From: Symbiodinium natans
Lineage: Eukaryota; Sar; Dinophyceae; Suessiales; Symbiodiniaceae
Direction of reading: 5' to 3'
DNA: 64,000 nucleotides
Assembly: GCA_905221605.1 (NCBI GenBank)
Contig: CAJNDS010002737.1
Location: 126,001 to 190,000 of the forward strand
The notes below the pieces were generated by a model. The model searched no databases. It saw nothing but the letters and a program-made list of their open reading frames with translations, and was not told the DNA's origin. The translations under genes were made by a program, and so were the position numbers. Of the stretch, positions 58,103 through 64,000 are shown in pieces (the first letter of the stretch is position 1; each line of letters opens with the position of its first letter).

Positions 58103-58414
58103 TCATCGCTGCGCGGGGAAGCGCGGTTCGCGCATGATGCGTGGCGGCGGCGGCACGCCGTCGGCCTCGTCGGGTAGGCCTCGGCGGTGCGCATTGTCCG
58201 CGATGGCTCGCGCTGCGGCGGCGCCTCGAATGCCGGCATACGATTCGAGCAAAGCTGACTGTGCCACCGCTGTTCGGTAACCGTCCGGGCCCATACACAA
58301 CAACACAGCTGCCTGCAACGGCAACGGCGCGTCAGGCAGAGCTTCCAGCGCGACTCCAGGTCCTCCGCTGCTACGCTTCGCTGTGCATCGTGCGCTCGCA
58401 ATCTGCGACGGCAT
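58103..58414 (-). CDS. GC-rich open frame upstream of LINE fragment D, unrecognised
   Basis: A 103-codon minus-strand frame reads LPLQAAVLLCMGPDGYRTAV, AQSALLESYAG and RAIADNAHRRGLPDEADG. It is Ala-rich and coding-like and immediately precedes fragment D on the same strand, so it may be the start of the LINE ORF or part of another element. The family is unknown. Confidence 0.35.
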   Translation of the reverse strand: MPSQIASARCTAKRSSGGPGVALEALPDAPLPLQAAVLLCMGPDGYRTAVAQSALLESYAGIRGAAAARAIADNAHRRGLPDEADGVPPPPRIMREPRFPAQR

Positions 58415-58419
58415 GCATC

Positions 58420-59110
58420 GACCGCGCTAGTTCAAGTGTCTGAATTGGCTGCGCTCTGCGTTATAGGGCGGCTAGCTCCCTGAAACGGGGGCCAAGAGTC
58501 GGGCATGCTCCCCAAGCTTGTTCGGCCCGTGCACTGAGGTTACCGGTTCCCGCGTAGGAGGGGGACGTACTATACAGCCAAGAGTTACGCTCGCCGATTT
58601 GGGCGGGGCGAGCGTCTTGCCATGGCAGCGGCGCATAGCGGCGCGACGTCGTCGGGCGGCGTGGGTACGGCCATGCCTGGGCAAGCCGGACGAACAGGCA
58701 CGTGAACATGTGCGGCCTGTGTGGGGGGGGCGGGATAAAACCCGGCGTCGCCTCGCCCGTCGCATTTGGTGCCAAGTCGCCGTTGAGTGGCCGTTTCTTT
58801 TCGTGGGGAGGCGAAGGGGTAGTGTCGCCAAGCGAGAGCGTCTCGGCGGCGTCCGCGTCCGACCTGTGGTCGCGCTGTGCATGCTGGTGCCGCCTGGCCG
58901 TCCGTCGCCGCGCGGCCCGGCGGGGGGGTCGCGGGGCCGACCGTGGTGTCGGCCCCGATGCTTGAGAGAGTGGCCTCGCCCCGGTCCTTGGTGCGGGCCG
59001 AAAGCTAGCACATCACCCAACTGCACGGGGCGTGTGGCGATAGGTGGCCGCGCACCTTCCTCCCCTCAATTGTGCCCACATTGATGAAGAAGGTTTCCCT
59101 AGCGGGAAAT
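58420..59110. other. GC-rich sequence without a recognised domain
   Basis: Long overlapping Arg/Pro/Gly-rich frames on both strands reflect base composition. It could be decayed mobile-element sequence (5' UTR or LTR), but no repeats or boundaries prove this. Confidence 0.3.
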
Positions 59111-61740
59111 GCCATGCACCACAGTCATTGTGCGGTCGTCGCAAAACATCTTCGATGAGCCAAGGCGCAGGCTCCGAATGATGTTAAGCGAGGCACTGCA
59201 AGATGGGTGCCTTTTTTCTGTGAATCAAAGGCTTCCTTGCGATCCGTGAACAACAGCCCAAAGGGAAGCTACCTCGCCCTGCGCAAGATGCTGCAAGGTC
59301 AACCGCCGCACAACGGAGTCCCTCCTGTATAGCAACCATGTGCTGCCAAAGATCCGGATGAAGTTGCGTGACTTCTTGGGCTTCAGCTTTGCAAGGGCAG
59401 CAGCGAGTCGTGACAAACCGTAGGTCCTTGAGTCTTGTATGTGGGGTGAAGACGTTGTTATATAGACTGCACGCAAGGCAGCTGTTAGACTGACGCAAAC
59501 GGACGAGGTCGGTGGACCTAGCTGGATGGGCTGGGTGGCTCCGCATCCAGACGGGCGCAGGTTGGCAAGCAGCACTTGCGGCGGCAACATGTGGCAAGGT
59601 CGAGTGGGGTGTCACACCATCCGGCAATCGCTGCGTGCAAAGCGTTTCGTTGGACGATTGGAGTGCATGTACGTCATTTACTCCGTGCCTTGCGGCGACT
59701 ATTCCATCCGCCTCCTCGCACGTGCCGTCCTGCCCCACGGTGCATGGCACCTACCCCCACGTGCGCTCAACGCTGATCGGCTGCCTGTCCCTCCCATGTG
59801 TTGCGAAGCATTGGCCTGCACAATATGCAACCCACGGTCCGCGAGGCACCTTGCGCTCGGATCCGCGGCGGCCGATTTCTTCTCGCACGACAAATTTCAA
59901 AGCTGCCCGACGAGGCTGAGACGAGGCTGAGTCACCTGCGCGAGCGTCGGCCCTGCACGCTCCCTTCCGGGCCTTGCTCCAGTCAAGTCGACCGTGGGTC
60001 ACAATCATTCGATTCGATTGCTCATGCAAATCCACATATTATAGGGATCCCCCAAAAAGATACTCCAGACAGCACCGCGCTGCGCACACCAAGACTGCGC
60101 AGCAAGTGCTGCAGACTGCTTACTCCATGCCAAGCTGTAATTATTCTAGAGTTGGCGATCTGCACAAGGAGTTCGACGTGGCCCTGGATCGCGTCCGCAG
60201 CTGCCGGTTGAAGGAGCCGCAGCACGTCCCCACGGAAGACTGTCGGCTGGTTTGATGCACTGCCAGGCTGGTCTTGCCTTGTTGGAGGATGTTCCAGGCC
60301 TTCGTTGCCTTTGCGCACGCACATGCACGCACATGCTTTCACTTACACCATTGCTAAATGGGCCAGCGTGTCCAGCAGTCAAACAACGACGCGGCATGAC
60401 GCGGCCAGCTTGCCCATACCCCCAGTATGGCAAAAACGCGACTGCAATCGCACCACTGACGCTTCGAGCATACAAAACGCTCGCACTACAACCCCTCCAC
60501 GACCAAACCAAGTGCGGACACAACACCCTGATGACAGAGTAAGGCAAGGGAGGCAAAAGCATCACACGGGCCCTGAAGTGCCAGGACTTCCGATTCGAAG
60601 GGGTCCAATGGGCTTTCCATGACCAACGGCGCAAGCTGATTGCTTAACCAATTTTAGCCATGGCCATGACTCCATCCATTTCAACCCCTTTCAACCCCTA
60701 CACGGCTTGGATGGCTTGGAGGTCCTCCGCCGCAGCGCGGCGAAGCTTCGTCTCCAAGTCTGTCCTGCAAGCTCTGGGCACTCCCCCCCCTTTGCCGCTC
60801 CAAAAACTCTCAGAAACTCGAATTTGCCCCTGAGGCCGCAACCCTGGAGCGTCCTCTCTGGATGCCTCAGCGCTTCAAAAGGCTTTGCGATAGACGTGCC
60901 CCGATGTGCCGAGATGTGCCGAACCGCTGCAAGACCGAAAACGGCAAGCACCCAACCAACTCTGATAATGTCCGGGCAAGCACCTGCAGATGCGACTCAG
61001 GCAAGGAACTTCCGTTCTGCCGTCAATCTCAAGGCTTTTGTGAGGCTTCGGCAACCCGAGCTGGCATGGCCACCGGCAAGCACTGCGTCCATTCCCAACA
61101 TCACTGGGTGCTCTGTTACCAACTTCTGCAGAAAATCTGGTGGGCTTAATACGTGGAGGCTATTCTTGTCTCTGAGGCATTCTGAAGCTATTCGTAGTAT
61201 GAATCTTGCGGCAAGTACAGGATCCTACTAAAGGACAACGGAATAGAGGTTTTTCTTTTGGGGAAGCCAAGGAAGCAGAGCCAAAATCACGAAGAATTCG
61301 AGCAACCTGAAAAAGGAATCCCACGAAAAGTTGTATGAATCTCGTGAAATATAGAGAGAATTAAGGTTTTCCTAGGAAAAGCAAGTTAAGATGCATTACT
61401 CCTAGTCATATTTGGCTTCCTTTTCGTATTTGTAGATTAATTAATTCCGCAAATCGTATCAGAATCCCCACAGTTCAGGGACTATGCCCCCTGTAATTCA
61501 CGGCCCCATAAGGAATCCCCGAAGTGAAGAAGTATTCGACGTTCCTGTCGTTGAGCTTTATTTTGCACTTCGGCATGCAGACACCAAGATCAGCAAGACT
61601 GCAATCCATGACGCTTGCTACACAGAGACAAGTTTCATGTGAACTCTTGTTAACTTGGTAAGACGTCGATGAATTCTGCTAGAGTCCTGTTTCTTTGGTT
61701 TTCCCGAAGACGAGCGTCTCCCTCGATATTTTCAAATAAA
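59111..61740. other. no confident gene
   Basis: Frames of up to 188 codons occur on both strands (59750-59184 minus, 60707-61231 plus), none with a clear domain. A TPLDLAT-type string near 59600 on the minus strand hints at an ankyrin remnant but is a single short match. From about 61240 the sequence becomes AT-rich, with dense stops. Confidence 0.3.
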
Positions 61741-61765
61741 AAAGAAGCGGTGGGGATTGGCGGGG

Positions 61766-61782
61766 AGGGGGGGTGGGGGGGT

Positions 61783-61816
<34 letters not shown>
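61766..61816 (+). repeat. G-run
   Basis: About 50 bases, almost all G with a few T at the left end. Potential G-quadruplex, and an exception to the plus-strand C bias seen elsewhere. Confidence 0.95.
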
Positions 61817-61819
<3 letters not shown>

Positions 61820-61968
61820 CTCCCCCAATTTGCAAACACAATGTTATGGGTTTCAAGACTCATCTGCTTTTAAATAGCAAGCTTTGCACGGCTCGAAAAG
61901 GGGGTGGGGTTTGGGGGGCAGAGGCAGCCTTCCCCCGTTTGCAAACACAATGCTCGCATACGTACGGG

Positions 61969-62018
61969 AAACCGGAACCCTGAATTCTGAACTCTAAACC
62001 CTCAAGCCCTGAGCCCTT
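61969..62018. repeat. degenerate CCCTAAA/CCCTGAA tract
   Basis: GGAACCCTGAATTCTGAACT followed by CTAAACCCT and CCCTGAGCCC. It resembles the short tract at 7298 and may be decayed telomere-like repeat. Confidence 0.4.
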
Positions 62019-62089
62019 TTCGGATGGGAGTGAAAGACACAGAGAGAAGAAGAAGCAGAAATCCCGGACCCCCTTCTATGCTTTGAAGC

Positions 62090-62860
62090 AATCTTTTTCC
62101 TTTTCGACATGTTTTCTTTCTGTATTGTTTCTTTCGTTGTTTTGTCTTTCTTTCTTCATTTTACATATGTTTTCTTTCTGTCGTTTTTCTTTATGTATTT
62201 ATTTCTTTCTCTCTTTATGTATTTCGTTATTTCTTTCTTGTTTTTTTCTGTATTTATTTCTCTCTTTATTTGTTTGCTTCTTTGTTGTTTTGTTTGTCTT
62301 GTGTTTCCCTTTTTTTATGTTATTTCATTTATTTCTGTCTGTCTTTCTCTATTTCTGTATTTCTTTCTTTCTTTCTTTCCTACGTCTTTCTTTCGTTCTT
62401 TCGTATTTGTCTTGTCTTTCTTGATTTCTTGATTTCGTTGTTTGTTTGCGTATTTCTTTCTTTTTGAAGTTTATATATTCTATTCTTTGTTCAGATATTC
62501 ATTTCTTCCGTTATTTCTTCTTTATATTTTTCTTTCCTTCCTTGCTTCTGTCTCTCTTTACGTATCGTTCTATTCTTTGTGTTTCTTTGTCCACCTTTCT
62601 TTCTTTAAGAATTGTTTTTTTCATTTCTGTCTCTTGATTTCTGTGTTTCTTTCTGTCTACTTCTCTCCCTATTTCTCTCTCTCTTTCTCTCTAGTTCTCT
62701 CTCTAAATTGTTCTCTCTATCTCTCTTTTTTGACTTGCTTCCCTCCTTCCTTCCTTCCCTCCCTCCCTCTTTCCTTCCTTCCTTTCGTCCTTCCCTCCTT
62801 CCTTCCCTCCTTCCTTCCTTCTTTGCTTCCATGCTTTTTCTTTCTTCTCCTAAACCACAG
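62090..62860 (+). repeat. 780-base T/C-rich tract
   Basis: Irregular TTTC, CTTT, TCTC and CCTT units with few purines, ending in CCTTCCTT repeats (62740-62825). The long Phe/Leu/Ser-rich hydrophobic frames and the Lys/Arg/Glu-rich frames on the other strand are products of composition, not membrane or coiled-coil proteins. Confidence 0.93.
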
Positions 62861-62869
62861 AGGGAGCAC

Positions 62870-63480
62870 AGGTTTTCCTAGGAAAACCAAGAAAATAGAC
62901 CCAACAAAAAGCACACCCCCAAAAATAGGCCTTCCTCCCAAAGGTCTCACGAGCAAAGGACGCTCAAATTGTCGCTCCCCGTAGTTTTGAGCGGCACATT
63001 GATCTCGCGCACGTCTCGATGTTCGTCTTGCATTCACACATCGTCTCATGAAGGAGCGTGGCTCGAAGCATGCTCCTACGGAAACAACAGGTGAACACGC
63101 AGCAGCCGCGCAAAGCATCAAGGACGATACAGCTCTGCAAAAGAATCTAAAATCAGTTGCTGGTCTGACGGCGTCGCTGCTGAAATCGGAGGAGTATGAG
63201 GAGTGAAACGAGCAATCTGTTTAGAGTGCTGCCTCCCTTGCGCGAACTCTACCCATGCAACTATGCGAAGTCCGATATGCCATATGCACTGCTTTGGGGG
63301 AGAAGACGAGACATAAGTGCAGCATTGCATTGGTGGCTGGGAGTTGGATGATGCTACAAATGACTCTCTTTACCTCAAGGCAAGGCAGAAGTCCCTTCAG
63401 GATGCTTCGGGTAGCCTGACAGGACACGGCTTGCAATCCCAGGCCCAGGCACATGAATTATCATTAATTCCGATGCCTCT
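62870..63480. other. no recognisable gene
   Basis: Mixed-composition sequence with short frames only. Confidence 0.35.
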
Positions 63481-63499
63481 TGAGACCGTGAGACGCATT

Positions 63500-63640
63500 A
63501 GAGATGCCGACCTTCCACATCCCCTCCCAAGAGATTGTCCGCCCAAGGCTCCAAGGTTTCCAAATGCACACCCCAGGCTTCTTCCTCCGGCTGCGGCGGC
63601 TCTTGACTGCTGAACTCTGAAAAGTCAGCAAGCTGCAACA
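63500..63640 (-). CDS. possible acidic exon, unrecognised
   Basis: The minus strand reads LADFSEFSSQEPPQPEEEAW and then GVHLETLEPWADNLLGGDVE, up to a stop near 63498, with TTTTCAG as a possible acceptor at about 63620. An acidic, Trp-containing composition is more protein-like than the Pro-rich opposite strand. No family is recognised. Confidence 0.35.
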
Positions 63641-63659
63641 GCAATGCGAAACACCCATA

Positions 63660-64000
63660 AACTGTGATAAAGCAAGAGCACTTGAGATGCATCCTTGCGC
63701 CTCAAACCCGCTTCTTTGGAGCTGCTTGCACGGAACAGCAAGCTAGCCAACCCTGACAAGTTTCTCCAGTGCAGCTGCCCTAAAGGAACGACGCCATGAC
63801 ACGTTGTGACACGACAGGTGGTGGTCCATGCACTTCCTGTCGATACAGCACTCATGATGGTCATGATTCAGGTATTCTGGCGCCTGGGCGTCTTCGTTTG
63901 AAGAGCGTTTGGATGGCGAAGTCTTCTCTCGGCACTCCTGCAGTGGGCACCGAGAATGTCTCGCAGTCAGAACTTGAGGGTTCCAGCGGACTGTGCGCCA
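63660..64000. other. no recognisable gene at the window edge
   Basis: Short frames only; any gene here would be cut by the window end. Confidence 0.3.

Noticed and set aside
54609-58410. DNA methyltransferase captured by the copia element, as reported for some Symbiodinium elements
   Set aside because: No methyltransferase motifs (PCQ, ENV or QRR types) were seen in or around this copia copy.
58518-59084. 188-codon Arg-rich plus-strand frame and its antisense partner
   Set aside because: Both strands are open because of GC content; no motif supports either.
59184-59750. 188-codon minus-strand frame as a gene, possibly with ankyrin repeats
   Set aside because: Only one weak TPLDLAT-like string occurs, in a different frame from the long open one. 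Evidence is too thin.
60691-61231. 174-codon plus-strand frame and antisense 86-codon frame
   Set aside because: No domain, and both strands are equally open. Left unannotated.
62083-62984. Long hydrophobic Phe/Leu/Ser open frames resembling membrane proteins
   Set aside because: They lie wholly in a T/C-rich repeat. All frames are open because of composition, and residues follow the repeat period.

Overview
This window looks like nuclear DNA of a dinoflagellate, most likely a Symbiodiniaceae-type alga. The grounds are many short exons joined by GT-AG and also GC-AG introns, sparse genes all read in one direction, very abundant simple repeats, short degenerate CCCTAAA-like tracts, and decayed LINE and Ty1/copia retroelements of a GC-rich type common in these genomes. 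Nothing prokaryotic is visible: no operons, rRNA, tRNA, CRISPR array or phage genes were recognised. The assignment rests on gene structure and remembered family motifs, not on a search.

Layout, left to right. 1-5.4 kb: a minus-strand six-transmembrane ion channel with a cyclic-nucleotide-binding-like C-terminus, read from 5.4 kb down to about 2.1 kb. 6.6-7.6 kb: anonymous coiled-coil-like exons. 8.3-9.3 kb: CA microsatellites embedded in a duplicated unit whose two copies carry different hairpins at the same place. 11.2-11.6 kb: an AT-rich island with hairpins. 11.9-16.4 kb: a minus-strand gene for a family GH81 endo-1,3-beta-glucanase. 18.2-19 kb: compound microsatellites. 20-21.5 kb: a candidate gene with a polyglutamine exon. 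25-28 kb: isolated coding-like exons. 28.9-30.7 kb: microsatellites. 31.0-31.2 kb: an ADP-ribosylglycohydrolase-type exon. 32.2-33.1 kb: anonymous exons. 33.3-34.8 kb: an uninterrupted 521-codon WD40-type gene resembling a TFIIIC subunit. 36.1-37.5 kb: a membrane-anchored histidine-acid-phosphatase-like protein with altered catalytic residues. 39.6-39.95 kb: compound microsatellites. 43-48 kb: anonymous exons and an ankyrin-repeat gene. 48.4-49.45 kb: a 1.1-kb TACATA-type array.

50-58.4 kb is a GC-rich graveyard of retroelements: four fragments of one LINE type (one plus-strand, three minus-strand) and one plus-strand Ty1/copia element (gag zinc knuckle, DSGAS protease, integrase core). The copia element is interrupted by a LINE 3' fragment and carries an internal inversion. 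Many breaks in these elements are small tandem duplications. 58.4-64 kb holds little that can be named, apart from a G-run, a 780-base T/C-rich tract and one coding-like exon.

Every host gene that could be oriented with some confidence reads on the minus strand, so the window probably lies inside one unidirectional gene block. Most long CA- and CT-type simple repeats also have their pyrimidine- or CA-rich strand on the plus strand. Exon limits are approximate except where splice sites are quoted. The named host genes (channel, glucanase, glycohydrolase, phosphatase-like, WD40, ankyrin) have no evident common pathway.
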